Assembly: GCF_013248965.1 (NCBI RefSeq)
Contig: NZ_JABRVQ010000010.1
Location: 47,841 to 111,840 of the forward strand
Direction: 5' to 3'
DNA length: 64,000 bases
DNA from: Psychrobacter okhotskensis
GTDB taxonomy: Bacteria; Pseudomonadota; Gammaproteobacteria; Pseudomonadales; Moraxellaceae
Part shown: piece after piece, positions 55,611 through 63,889 of the stretch
Position numbering within the stretch: position 1 is the first letter of the stretch
Layout of the letters: each line of letters opens with the position of its first letter
Made by a program: the position numbers and the translations under genes
Notes under the pieces: model-generated
The model's input: the letters and a program-made list of their open reading frames with translations, nothing else
What the model was told of the DNA's origin: nothing
Database searches by the model: none

Positions 55611-57665
55611 ATGTCATCCAACCATACTCATAAACGCGACCAACAGCGTCACTCTGGCATGGCTCATCATCAGTCATCTGCCCATAACTATAACCACAAC
55701 AAGCATAATAAGCATTCATATCAGTCGCGCAAATTAACCTTTATAGCAGGCTGCGCATTACTGGTTGGCAGTGCGTTTGGGCTGGCAGGCTGCCAATCAA
55801 ACCCAGCGCTATCATCATCTGCGGTATCAAAAAGCATGATTGATTTTAGTAGCGCTGATAGCACGCAGAGCCAAGCCCAAGGACGTGCATTTAATGCAAG
55901 CCGCACTGCCAAATCTGAGCGTTATCAACAATTATTTGACCAAGACAAATACCCAAATACCGACAATCAAGCCAAATCACATTTACTGGCGGCTATTCGT
56001 CAGCATCTGGTAACAGAACATGTGGCAGTCGCGCAAGCCAATTATCAAGCGGTCCCTTTTATTGATCCAGATAGTATTGACGCAGGCTCTAGTAGCTTGC
56101 TTAGAACGATTATAGAAGCCTATGCTTATGAGCCTGACGGTGACTATGATGAAAGTGATTATGATGAGAGTGATTATGAGGGCAGGCAAACTGAGGCTAT
56201 GGCAGAGTTAGCAGAGGTAAGTGCAGAGTCGAATAAATGCAATGACAATGAGGACGATGACGCTTATGAAGTCTGTGTTGTAGAAGATGTTAACTATGAT
56301 GAGGACGGCTATGATCAAGACGGTTACAATGAATATGGCTACAATCGAGAGGGTTACGACAGCGATGGCTATAATGAATATGGTAATGCAGAAGGTGGCA
56401 TTCTCTCAGGGGTCTCAAACCTAAAGTCCAAAAATCTGTTAAAAAACTATGAAGCCATACAAATGGCTAAACAGCAGTCAGAGGCGGTAGAACAAGATAG
56501 CCCATCAGCGTCATCTACGGGCGTCATTGGTCAAATGCTGAGTATGTTCCATCGCACGCCTGAACAGATAGCTGCGTCAAATGCTTATCAATATCAAAAT
56601 TTAACCTTTAATAGTGTCACTCAGTACAAACCCAAACAACGACAACTACAGAGCGTCTATAGCTATGACTATGTGACACCGACGATTAGCTCATCCATCC
56701 AGATACCGTTAGCGTTCGATTTTAACCATAGCAAAGTCACGGTAGACCCGTCTGCAATCATGCCTATCGTGGCGCTTGTTAATCCTGACAATACCCCTTT
56801 ACCTAACCAAATGGCCTCGCATACTGTCAGTTTTGGGTTACCCGAGAGTATTACGGCGCAGCTACCGCCAGCAGTGCTTTATGATGCCGCTATCGCTGCC
56901 ATACAGAGCAGCATGGCAGAGCTTGCGCCTGAGCACTTTAGCGCGGTAGACATTCGCAGTGATGCCTTTGCCAAAGAAGTCGGTGCGAGCCGTGCGGTAA
57001 AAGTATATTTTGGTAGCAAGCAAAGCGGTGAGATGATCGGCAAAACCCTAAAATATATGACAAAGTCGCTACAGGATTATGTCGATGCCAATCCACAGAA
57101 ATATCCTGATGGCGCTATGCTGAAAACTGCGCTTGCGAAAGTGCAGCTATACAATAAAGGCTATCAAAGTGCGGATGTGGGCGCGCTATTGCAGCTTATT
57201 GAGGCCATCGGTCCGATCTCTTTTAATCAGATAAATTATTATTATTTAGATAGCTCAGATCGCCTGCTTGCTAAGCAGCAGCGAGTAAATATCGGTGGCG
57301 ATTTGATGGGTTCTACGACCACTGTATTAAACCAAGTACGCTATGACAAAGGCAGTTTTAATAGTAATGTGTTAACCCCTTTATTGACCGAGTCTTTTGG
57401 CGCAAATGCTAAAGCTGCTATCGATGGCAATGCATGGATCGCAGAGCAACGCCAACAAAAAGACAGGCTGCAAGCGGCACGTGATGCCCGCTATGATTAT
57501 AGTGGTCGCAGTGGTGATTACGATGATGACGACTATGGTAGCGATTATGCGGATGATGATAGCAGCTATGAGGCAGCAGAATATGACGGTGTTGATCGTC
57601 AAGATGATAATGATATCGAAGACGATGCCGCAGATGATGCTGACAACAGGGTAGACGATCAATAA
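55611..57665 (+). CDS. Uncharacterised lipoprotein with Asp/Tyr/Gly repeats
   Basis: 684 residues, not recognised. The first 43 residues are hydrophilic and rich in His, Asn and Lys (HHQSSAHNYNHNKHNKHS), then TFIAGCALLVGSAFGLAGCQ gives a lipobox (LAGC). An acidic segment (about 180-265) has near-tandem units DYDESDYDESDY and DGYDQDGYNEYGYNREGYDSDGY-type repeats, with two Cys (KCNDN, EVCVV) before it. A folded domain follows (about 330-625), and the last 60 residues are again Asp/Tyr-rich (DDDDYGSDYADDDSSYE). Calcium binding is possible but not shown. It is followed 44 bp downstream by another lipoprotein gene of similar layout; the two form a pair. Confidence 0.8.
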   Translation: MSSNHTHKRDQQRHSGMAHHQSSAHNYNHNKHNKHSYQSRKLTFIAGCALLVGSAFGLAGCQSNPALSSSAVSKSMIDFSSADSTQSQAQGRAFNASRTAKSERYQQLFDQDKYPNTDNQAKSHLLAAIRQHLVTEHVAVAQANYQAVPFIDPDSIDAGSSSLLRTIIEAYAYEPDGDYDESDYDESDYEGRQTEAMAELAEVSAESNKCNDNEDDDAYEVCVVEDVNYDEDGYDQDGYNEYGYNREGYDSDGYNEYGNAEGGILSGVSNLKSKNLLKNYEAIQMAKQQSEAVEQDSPSASSTGVIGQMLSMFHRTPEQIAASNAYQYQNLTFNSVTQYKPKQRQLQSVYSYDYVTPTISSSIQIPLAFDFNHSKVTVDPSAIMPIVALVNPDNTPLPNQMASHTVSFGLPESITAQLPPAVLYDAAIAAIQSSMAELAPEHFSAVDIRSDAFAKEVGASRAVKVYFGSKQSGEMIGKTLKYMTKSLQDYVDANPQKYPDGAMLKTALAKVQLYNKGYQSADVGALLQLIEAIGPISFNQINYYYLDSSDRLLAKQQRVNIGGDLMGSTTTVLNQVRYDKGSFNSNVLTPLLTESFGANAKAAIDGNAWIAEQRQQKDRLQAARDARYDYSGRSGDYDDDDYGSDYADDDSSYEAAEYDGVDRQDDNDIEDDAADDADNRVDDQ

Positions 57666-57709
57666 CGCTATCTTGTCATGTTCAAGCCCATATTTATTAA
57701 GGATAAAAA

Positions 57710-59446
57710 ATGAAAAAAGCACATCAAATCATTGCAAGTCGTCTTCCGTCAGCTAGCTTTCCGTCAGTTATCAATAGCCACCGCCTATTTGCTGGTACAT
57801 TGATCACAGGGGCACTATTATTAACGGGTTGCCAATCTACCAGTCTCGAACAATCTAACGCGATAACTGCTAAGCAAACACCAGCGGCAGCCAAGACAGC
57901 ATTGGCGACGGCGTTACAAAAACAGCGCCGCCAGTCCTTTAGCTACCATAGCAATCTTGAAATCAGTAACGAGCAACAGTTTAGCGATGTTGATAGCACG
58001 CAACTGGTGGCATCAGAATATGTGGATAGCTATTGTGATGATAGCCACGACCAAGCTTATGGGGCCTTATTAACAAAGGCGCAAGCACAGCATAAGGATA
58101 TTGCAGCGACTGATTATGATGACCAGCGTGAGGCACTTAAACAGTCCTACCTAGCTTGTTCGGCTGCTTATGAGGCATGGAGAGACGCGCACTATGATAG
58201 TGAATCCTATGCCATTGATGCGGCAGCTGAAGACGTTGTAGATTCAGTAGCAGAGATGGAAACAACCGCGTCTGATATGGACTCGGCTCGTGAAGCAAGC
58301 GCTACGACTGTCTCACCCTATGTATCGCCCTATTATGAAAAGCTATTTAATGAATATGAGAATAAGCAGAGCAAACAAGATATCAAAAAGTCACAATTAC
58401 TAGATGCTTATGTGCTAAAGCCACTGTCTATCAATGCACAAGGCATTTATCAGCCAATGGCTGGCAAGGCGACTATGCTGGTGAGCGCGCAGTATCAAGC
58501 GCGCAATCATCAAAGCAGTATCAATCAGCCAGTTTATATAGATTTTAAAAACGGTGATATTTATCTGTGGGCAGATAATTTTGCGATGCTCAATTCAGAA
58601 CTGTTAGACGATAAGCTCGGCATAAAGTGGCGCAACAAGTGGTTAAAACTAGCCATTGATGACGGCACCTTACCCAAAGGCTTTGGTAGTGAATTGATAA
58701 AAAGCCACTTTGCAGCGTTAGATGCCACATTTGATGCTGCACCTGTCAGCCAGTTTGATTATGTCGCCCCTAATACGCTAGCCTCGCTCTCTCCCAAGCT
58801 GCCCGCGCATCAGCTACCAGCCATGCTGGCAAGTAATCAAGTCATTCGCCGTGTACAAAGTGCTGAGAGTTATGAGCAGTTTTATCAAGACTACATGCGC
58901 ATCATCTACGAGCGGCTAAGTCAGCGATATCCAGAACTGGTTAAAGAAAGCGCGGCTTACGAGGCAGGCGACACAAATGCTAAGAAATTTACCAGTAAAG
59001 CGTTGGTGCAGCAAATGTTGGCAATGATAAAGAATGACATAGATAGTGGCAGTGAGACAGTAGATGAAACAATGGCAGAGGCAAAAGAAGAGACGAAAGA
59101 AGGTACAATACTAGCGAAAGCAGAGACACAGCAGTTGTATGGCTTTGATAAGCGTGGTCAGCTCAAATGGCAGCATCTGCGTAGTGAGCTTCCGAGCGAG
59201 ACTGCTTCCAATAAAAACATGGTCATAGATGTTTTGCAGCAGTATTCCGCTATAAGCGCCAAAAACATGGCATTTCCCAATTTACCAAACGATGTGCAAG
59301 TGCCCAATGCCAGTAATAGTATTGATGTGCGCGAGTATGGTAATGAGCTGATGCAGTATTATCGTGATGGTAATGGTACTGCGATAGGAAAGATGATGTT
59401 TAGTGTCATGCCGATGGCTAAAGAGAAGTTTGGGGCGATTGATTAA
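57710..59446 (+). CDS. Uncharacterised lipoprotein, distant paralogue of the preceding gene
   Basis: 578 residues, not recognised. Signal sequence with lipobox in LFAGTLITGALLLTGCQST (LTGC). Residues 100-150 hold a Cys pair (DSYCDDS, YLACSAAY). An acidic Ala/Glu/Asp linker follows, and the domain from about 215 shows SSINQPVYIDFKNGDIYLW, which resembles SSIQIPLAFDFNHSKVTV of the preceding protein, so both may share a domain. A Glu/Lys-rich linker (about 445-465) precedes the last part. Probably cotranscribed with the upstream gene (44 bp gap, AAGGATAAAAA). Envelope-located; function unknown. Confidence 0.8.
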   Translation: MKKAHQIIASRLPSASFPSVINSHRLFAGTLITGALLLTGCQSTSLEQSNAITAKQTPAAAKTALATALQKQRRQSFSYHSNLEISNEQQFSDVDSTQLVASEYVDSYCDDSHDQAYGALLTKAQAQHKDIAATDYDDQREALKQSYLACSAAYEAWRDAHYDSESYAIDAAAEDVVDSVAEMETTASDMDSAREASATTVSPYVSPYYEKLFNEYENKQSKQDIKKSQLLDAYVLKPLSINAQGIYQPMAGKATMLVSAQYQARNHQSSINQPVYIDFKNGDIYLWADNFAMLNSELLDDKLGIKWRNKWLKLAIDDGTLPKGFGSELIKSHFAALDATFDAAPVSQFDYVAPNTLASLSPKLPAHQLPAMLASNQVIRRVQSAESYEQFYQDYMRIIYERLSQRYPELVKESAAYEAGDTNAKKFTSKALVQQMLAMIKNDIDSGSETVDETMAEAKEETKEGTILAKAETQQLYGFDKRGQLKWQHLRSELPSETASNKNMVIDVLQQYSAISAKNMAFPNLPNDVQVPNASNSIDVREYGNELMQYYRDGNGTAIGKMMFSVMPMAKEKFGAID

Positions 59447-59490
59447 ATAAAATTAAATCAGACTAAATCTACGACATTGAGGACGAGATA

Positions 59491-60375
59491 ATGAATTTTG
59501 TGACCATTGATGTTGAAACTGCAAACAGCGACGTAGGGTCTATTTGTCAAATAGGCTTGGCTAAATATTTGAACGGTAAGTTAATTGATACCTACTGTAC
59601 GTTAGTATGTCCTCAGACTTCTTTTAGTCGTCAAAATATAGAAGTGCATGGTATTACCAGTAATATGGTAAAAGATGCGCCGTCTATGTATGACATTTAT
59701 GGGCAAATATTAAAATTTGTCGGTGAAAATGTTGTCGTTAGCTATACTGACTTTGATCAAAGGGCGTTGACAAAAAGTCTAGAGCTTCACAAATTACCAA
59801 TACCAGAGCTACAGTGGGTCGATGCCACAGTGTTGGTACGTAAGACGTGTCAGCGTTTTGCGGTCAAAGGTTATAATCTGGCGAATGTCTGTAGAGAATG
59901 GAGTTATCAGTTTGACCATCATGACGCGCTAGAAGATGCCAAAGCATGTGGCTTTATAGTTGTAACCATTCTTAGAGAAAATGGTTTATCAATTCATGAT
60001 TGGGTAGAAGATAGTAAATACAGTCGCAATTATCCTCAGCAACAACGTGCAAATAGTAGAAACTACCCCAGTAATATCACAAAAGTTGGAGATGAGTCGG
60101 GGCGATATGCCGGACTCAATATTTGCTTTACAGGTAACCTTAGTATCAGTCGAGGAGATATTGCTGAGATAGCAGCCAAAAATGGTTTTAATGTCAAAGC
60201 GGGTGCTTCGAAGAAATTAGATTATCTCGTGGTTGGTGCTCAAGATTTAACGTTGCTTGCTGGTCATGAAAAAAGTAGTAAGCATCGCAAAGTAGAAGAA
60301 CTGATTCAGAGTGGTTTAGATATCAAAATTCTTGAAGAAAGCGCCTTTTTACAGTTAATTAAAATATCAAAGTAA
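59491..60375 (+). CDS. DnaQ-like 3'-5' exonuclease with BRCT domain
   Basis: 294 residues. The N-terminal DEDDh exonuclease domain starts FVTIDVETANSDVGS (Asp7, Glu9) and includes GIT near 55, the middle Asp in YTDFDQRAL and HDALEDAKACG (His and Asp of Exo III). A linker with RNYPQQQRANSRNYPSN leads to a BRCT domain (about 205-290: LNICFTGNLSISRGDIAEIA, LDYLVVGAQD, HRKVEELIQSGLDIKILEE). Similar fusions occur as stand-alone exonucleases in many bacteria; BRCT domains bind phosphate groups, usually DNA ends or phosphoprotein. Likely a DNA repair or turnover enzyme. GAGGACGAG precedes the ATG; terminator follows. Confidence 0.9.
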   Translation: MNFVTIDVETANSDVGSICQIGLAKYLNGKLIDTYCTLVCPQTSFSRQNIEVHGITSNMVKDAPSMYDIYGQILKFVGENVVVSYTDFDQRALTKSLELHKLPIPELQWVDATVLVRKTCQRFAVKGYNLANVCREWSYQFDHHDALEDAKACGFIVVTILRENGLSIHDWVEDSKYSRNYPQQQRANSRNYPSNITKVGDESGRYAGLNICFTGNLSISRGDIAEIAAKNGFNVKAGASKKLDYLVVGAQDLTLLAGHEKSSKHRKVEELIQSGLDIKILEESAFLQLIKISK

Positions 60376-60397
60376 TGCGAGCCTCAACATTAAAACT

Positions 60398-60430
60398 AAA
60401 AAGCGCACCGTTTATACGATGCGCTTTTTT
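60398..60430. terminator. Terminator between exonuclease gene and CpxP-like gene
   Basis: AAAAAGCGCACCG / CGATGCGCTTTTTT around TTTATA, between convergent genes; probably bidirectional. Confidence 0.9.
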
Positions 60431-60494
60431 ATGTGTTCATAATCAGTCTTATAGGACATTCAGCATGAATGCAAAATAGCCTATTAATGACGAA

Positions 60495-61031
60495 TTACAT
60501 GCCTTGATGTGGTTTGCCATGCATTTTACCGTGCTTTGAGCCTTTATAACCTTTAGCCATTTTTTCGGCTTGCAATTTGGCAAGCTTGGCGCGCTGCTCA
60601 GCGGTTAATACTTGCGAGATAGCATGTTGAGTTTGTACACGCTCAATAAAGCGTTGTTTGGTTTTCGCCGCTTGCTGGTCAGCTAGACGATTAACGGCGG
60701 CTGTATTCAATGTGCTGGCACTGGTCAATGCTTGCATTTGTTGCTGCATTTGCGTACGTTCTGCTTGGTATTTTGTACGGTCAGCTTTACGATCGCCGTG
60801 TTGTGCTTGCATGATGGCTTTGATTTGTGCTTGTTGCGTTGCTGTTAGATCTAGCTGCGACATTGGATCTCTCATGCCGTCTTTTTTCATACCACCTTTT
60901 TTCATGCCATCTTTATGCTGCATTTTACTGGTCGTTGATTTGGTGTCAGTGGTTGCATTAACACTGGTACAAGCCGTTACGGTGAAAATGCTAGACATTG
61001 CTAATACTGAGCCCATTAATAATTTTTTCAT
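60495..61031 (-). CDS. CpxP/Spy-like periplasmic lipoprotein
   Basis: 178 residues from the third ATG of the ATGATGATG run (61031), best spaced to AAGGTA. The signal sequence ends with a lipobox-like VTAC, which CpxP and Spy of E. coli lack. The mature part starts Met/Lys-rich (KMQHKDGMKKGGMKKDGMRD), then two LTXXQ-type repeats, LDLTATQQAQIKAI and LTAEQRAKLAKL, joined by Gln-rich helices (TQMQQQMQAL). It ends His/Gly/Lys/Met-rich (SKHGKMHGKPHQGM), which could bind metal. It is divergent from the CpxR/CpxA pair and is likely its target and feedback regulator. Confidence 0.85.
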   Translation of the reverse strand: MKKLLMGSVLAMSSIFTVTACTSVNATTDTKSTTSKMQHKDGMKKGGMKKDGMRDPMSQLDLTATQQAQIKAIMQAQHGDRKADRTKYQAERTQMQQQMQALTSASTLNTAAVNRLADQQAAKTKQRFIERVQTQHAISQVLTAEQRAKLAKLQAEKMAKGYKGSKHGKMHGKPHQGM

Positions 61032-61310
61032 CATCATTACCTTAATCATTACCTTGATTTATGGTGCATACGTTATTGATTGTGAAACAGTCAGTTTTTA
61101 TCTGATCAGCCTATGCATGGTAAGTGTCCCGGATAGCCACTATCCATCATTGCATATCATCAGTATTTGTCGCTGATAGCCGCTATATTACGACAGTTAA
61201 AGGTTGCGAACATTTATGAAATATTAAGAAAGGTAACGTTTATAGCGAATCGATAAGCAATTAACTGATAATATGGCTAATAAATCGATATAACGCTTAA
61301 GGAGACAGAT

Positions 61311-61997
61311 GTGCCACACATATTATTAGGTGATGATGACGAAGAGTTGACCCAGTTATTACAAGAATATCTGCACAATCATGGGGTGACATGCGACTGC
61401 GTTCACGATGGCGAGGCTGTCATACAGCGTTTGAAAGCAGTAAATAACCAAACTGCTGCTTATGACTTGCTGGTGCTAGATATTATGATGCCAAAAATCG
61501 ATGGATTGAGTGTCTTGCGTCAATTGCCCAATATCAGTGATATCCCTGTAATCATGCTGACTGCAAAAGGGGAGGAGATTGATCGTATTATTGGGCTGGA
61601 GCTGGGCGCTGACGACTATATTACCAAGCCCTGCAATCCACGAGAGCTTTTGGCACGTATCAATGCCGTCATCAAACGCACCAACGCGGCGGCATCAGAG
61701 CATACGCCACTACCAGAGAGCCGTTTAACGCTGGATCAAAATCAGCGGCTTTGTCAGATAGATGGCATAGAGCTACAAGTCACCGGTACAGAGTTTGATC
61801 TCTTGGTCGCGCTACTTAAACAAAAAGGCGAGGTCGTGAGTAAAGCGTGGCTGTCAGAGCATGTGTTGCAGCGAGAGTTACAGCCATTTGATCGTAGCCT
61901 TGATGTCCACGTCTCGCGATTGCGCAAAAAACTTCAACCTTTCCACGATGAGCCGATAAAAGCGATTCGTGGTAAAGGCTATCAGTTGGTGCTGTGA
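61311..61997 (+). CDS. cpxR: CpxR-like response regulator
   Basis: OmpR/PhoB-family regulator of 228 residues. GTG start at 61311, supported by AAGGAG seven bases upstream; the overlapping ATG frame ends at once. Receiver domain: acidic Asp8 to Asp10 (GDDDEE), phosphorylation site Asp57 in VLDIMMP, Thr84, Lys106 in TKPCNP (Cys where Phe is usual). The winged-helix domain has VTGTEFDLL, VVSKAWLSEHVL and PFDRSLDVHVSRLRKKL, which closely follow E. coli CpxR. It overlaps the histidine kinase by 1-4 bp. No clear GTAAA-N5-GTAAA CpxR box was found upstream. Confidence 0.9.
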   Translation: MPHILLGDDDEELTQLLQEYLHNHGVTCDCVHDGEAVIQRLKAVNNQTAAYDLLVLDIMMPKIDGLSVLRQLPNISDIPVIMLTAKGEEIDRIIGLELGADDYITKPCNPRELLARINAVIKRTNAAASEHTPLPESRLTLDQNQRLCQIDGIELQVTGTEFDLLVALLKQKGEVVSKAWLSEHVLQRELQPFDRSLDVHVSRLRKKLQPFHDEPIKAIRGKGYQLVL

Positions 61998-63571
61998 TGA
62001 CGGACTCCTCAATAAAAGCGTCAATATTTAAGATACGTATGACTCTATTTTGGCGTCTATTTTTAAGCTTATTGGTGACGATTTTGATCACCTCGGTTTT
62101 ATCCATTATGGTGGAGCGCTGGCTCAGTGAAAAAGAGCTGAACGCTCGGATGGATGTGCAGATTGAGCGCTTATTGGTCAAGCGTGAAAAGCTGGTTGCA
62201 GCGTTAGAAATAGGCGATTTACCCACGGTTAGAGATATGTATCGTCAAGAGCGACGATTGATGAGTCAGATTAGAGTCTACGATGGGCAAGGCGCTATCA
62301 TATTTCCACGCTATCGGGACAGAGAGGATCAGCCAAAAGATCGGCAAGCACTTGATTATTCTATGGAAACACCGCCGAAACCTAACAATGCCCCATTTGC
62401 TCAGCCCGCTAATGAGATGCCCAGTGCTAAGCCGTCTTATTTCGAAAGCATTTTTCAGCCAGTGATGCCTAGTCGGAGAGCTGCGATAGCTGATAGCGAT
62501 AATCGCCCTGAATTGGCTGACCTGACAGTTGCTTTACCGGATGAGCAGAGCGTTATCATACAGCTGCGTCCCCATCTGCGTTTTGCCGAATTGGTCGCGC
62601 TGCAACGCAGTCATTTTCCTGTGCGCTTGTTGCTGATAATTCTCTTTAGTATTTTGGTCTGCTATTGGCTCAGTCGTACCTTGACCCAGCGTATTCGCCG
62701 AGTGCAACATACCGTCCATCGCATGATTGATGGTGATTATCAAGTCAATCCAAACTTAACAACGATGGGAGATGATGAGTTAGGATTATTGGGTAAAGAC
62801 GTGGCCCAATTATCGATACGACTGGCTGATAGCGAGCTGGCACGTAAGCAGATGCTCAGTGACATCTCGCATGAGCTGCGCTCGCCATTGGCGCGTTTGG
62901 ATGTCGCCACTGAGCTGACGCGGGATTTTGCGCCCAATGCCAGTCGTTATCTCGACCGTATCGATAAAGAGTCGGCACGAATGAATGAGTTGATTGAGCA
63001 AATTATCCATATTCAATCGCTACAAATGCAGCAATACACCATCGATAATCTAGAAAGTGAGGCCGTCAATCTCTCTGAGATTATTAGCGACATTGCCCAA
63101 GATGTTTGTTTCGAGTTTCAACATAAAAACGTACGCTGGCAATGGCAGCCGCCTAGCTCCTCACTAAAAATATCACGAACGGATTCTTTGACAGAGTGTT
63201 GGACCATATCTGGCAATCAAGAACAGCTGCACAGTGCGCTTGAGAACGTCATTCGCAATGCCTTTATGCATACCTCACCAGCCTCTACCGTGATTGCTGA
63301 GATGACAGAAGTGCAGATGGACAATAAAACACCTGCTATCCAAATCAGTATCACTGACGAGGGCGGCGGCGTCGAGGATAAGGATGTAGATCGTATTTTT
63401 CAGCCCTTTGTCCGCCTCGATTCTGCGCGTCATCGCGAGACGGGTGGCTATGGCTTGGGACTGGCAATCGTCTACGCGGTTGTCATGGCGCACAAAGGAC
63501 GAATCAATGTTTATAACCGCAAAGATGGCGTACAAGGGCTTGTGGTGCAGATAGTTTTGCCTATTGGATAA
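61997..63571 (+). CDS. cpxA: CpxA-like sensor histidine kinase
   Basis: 524 residues from ATG 61997 (a GTG one codon earlier is possible). Membrane segments at about 17-38 and 208-226 flank a periplasmic loop of about 170 residues with a Pro/Asn/Ala-rich stretch (PPKPNNAPFAQPAN). HAMP follows (about 228-280), then the H box SDISHELRSPLARLD with His292, and the N, G1 and G2 boxes (NVIRNAFMH, DEGGGV, GGYGLGLAIV). The periplasmic part is longer than in E. coli CpxA. Envelope stress sensing is inferred from the partner genes. Part of one unit with cpxR. Confidence 0.9.
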   Translation: MTDSSIKASIFKIRMTLFWRLFLSLLVTILITSVLSIMVERWLSEKELNARMDVQIERLLVKREKLVAALEIGDLPTVRDMYRQERRLMSQIRVYDGQGAIIFPRYRDREDQPKDRQALDYSMETPPKPNNAPFAQPANEMPSAKPSYFESIFQPVMPSRRAAIADSDNRPELADLTVALPDEQSVIIQLRPHLRFAELVALQRSHFPVRLLLIILFSILVCYWLSRTLTQRIRRVQHTVHRMIDGDYQVNPNLTTMGDDELGLLGKDVAQLSIRLADSELARKQMLSDISHELRSPLARLDVATELTRDFAPNASRYLDRIDKESARMNELIEQIIHIQSLQMQQYTIDNLESEAVNLSEIISDIAQDVCFEFQHKNVRWQWQPPSSSLKISRTDSLTECWTISGNQEQLHSALENVIRNAFMHTSPASTVIAEMTEVQMDNKTPAIQISITDEGGGVEDKDVDRIFQPFVRLDSARHRETGGYGLGLAIVYAVVMAHKGRINVYNRKDGVQGLVVQIVLPIG

Positions 63572-63648
63572 CACTTATTTAACTATGACTTGTATATAGA
63601 TTCACACACAAAGTGGTGCTTTAATACACAATATCAGTCAGTAACATA

Positions 63649-63714
63649 TAGGGTCTGTTGAACATTCAAATGTGGCACTGGCAGTCCTAATATTTGAATG
63701 TTCAACAGACCCTA
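63649..63714 (+). mobile_element. MITE-like element, copy C: 62 bp deletion derivative
   Basis: TA, GGGTCTGTTGAACATTCAAA, a short core TGTGGCACTGGCAGTCCTAAT, then the complementary end and TA. The left half equals the right end of copies A and B, and the right half equals their left end, so it is inverted relative to them with about 200 bp removed. It ends 80-140 bp after the cpxA stop. Confidence 0.82.
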
Positions 63715-63789
63715 TACAAATTTGTAATAAGAATATGAATCTGTGTTCAAAAAGCTGGACAATCAAGACTAGTCCATTTCTGATAAGAC

Positions 63790-63815
63790 ATTATATTCAT
63801 TATTATGAATATAAT
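63790..63815. repeat. AT-rich perfect palindrome
   Basis: ATTATATTCAT and ATGAATATAAT flank TATT. It lies between copy C and the IS30-type gene; function unknown, perhaps a weak transcript end. The rest of 63716-63889 shows nothing I can name. Confidence 0.5.
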
Positions 63816-63889
63816 GGACAAACGGTAGTAATTGGCTGATGAGTTGCATTGTTACTCTCTGTATATTCGGTAATACTAATATATAGAGA

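Noticed and set aside
60658..61176. 172-codon open frame on the plus strand, rich in Cys
   Set aside because: It runs antisense through the CpxP-like gene and mirrors its Gln/Ala/Met codons; no ribosome binding site and no family features.
61032..61310. CpxR box between the CpxP-like gene and cpxR
   Set aside because: I looked for two GTAAA five bases apart and found only partial matches such as GTTAAAG and GGTAACG, too weak to report.
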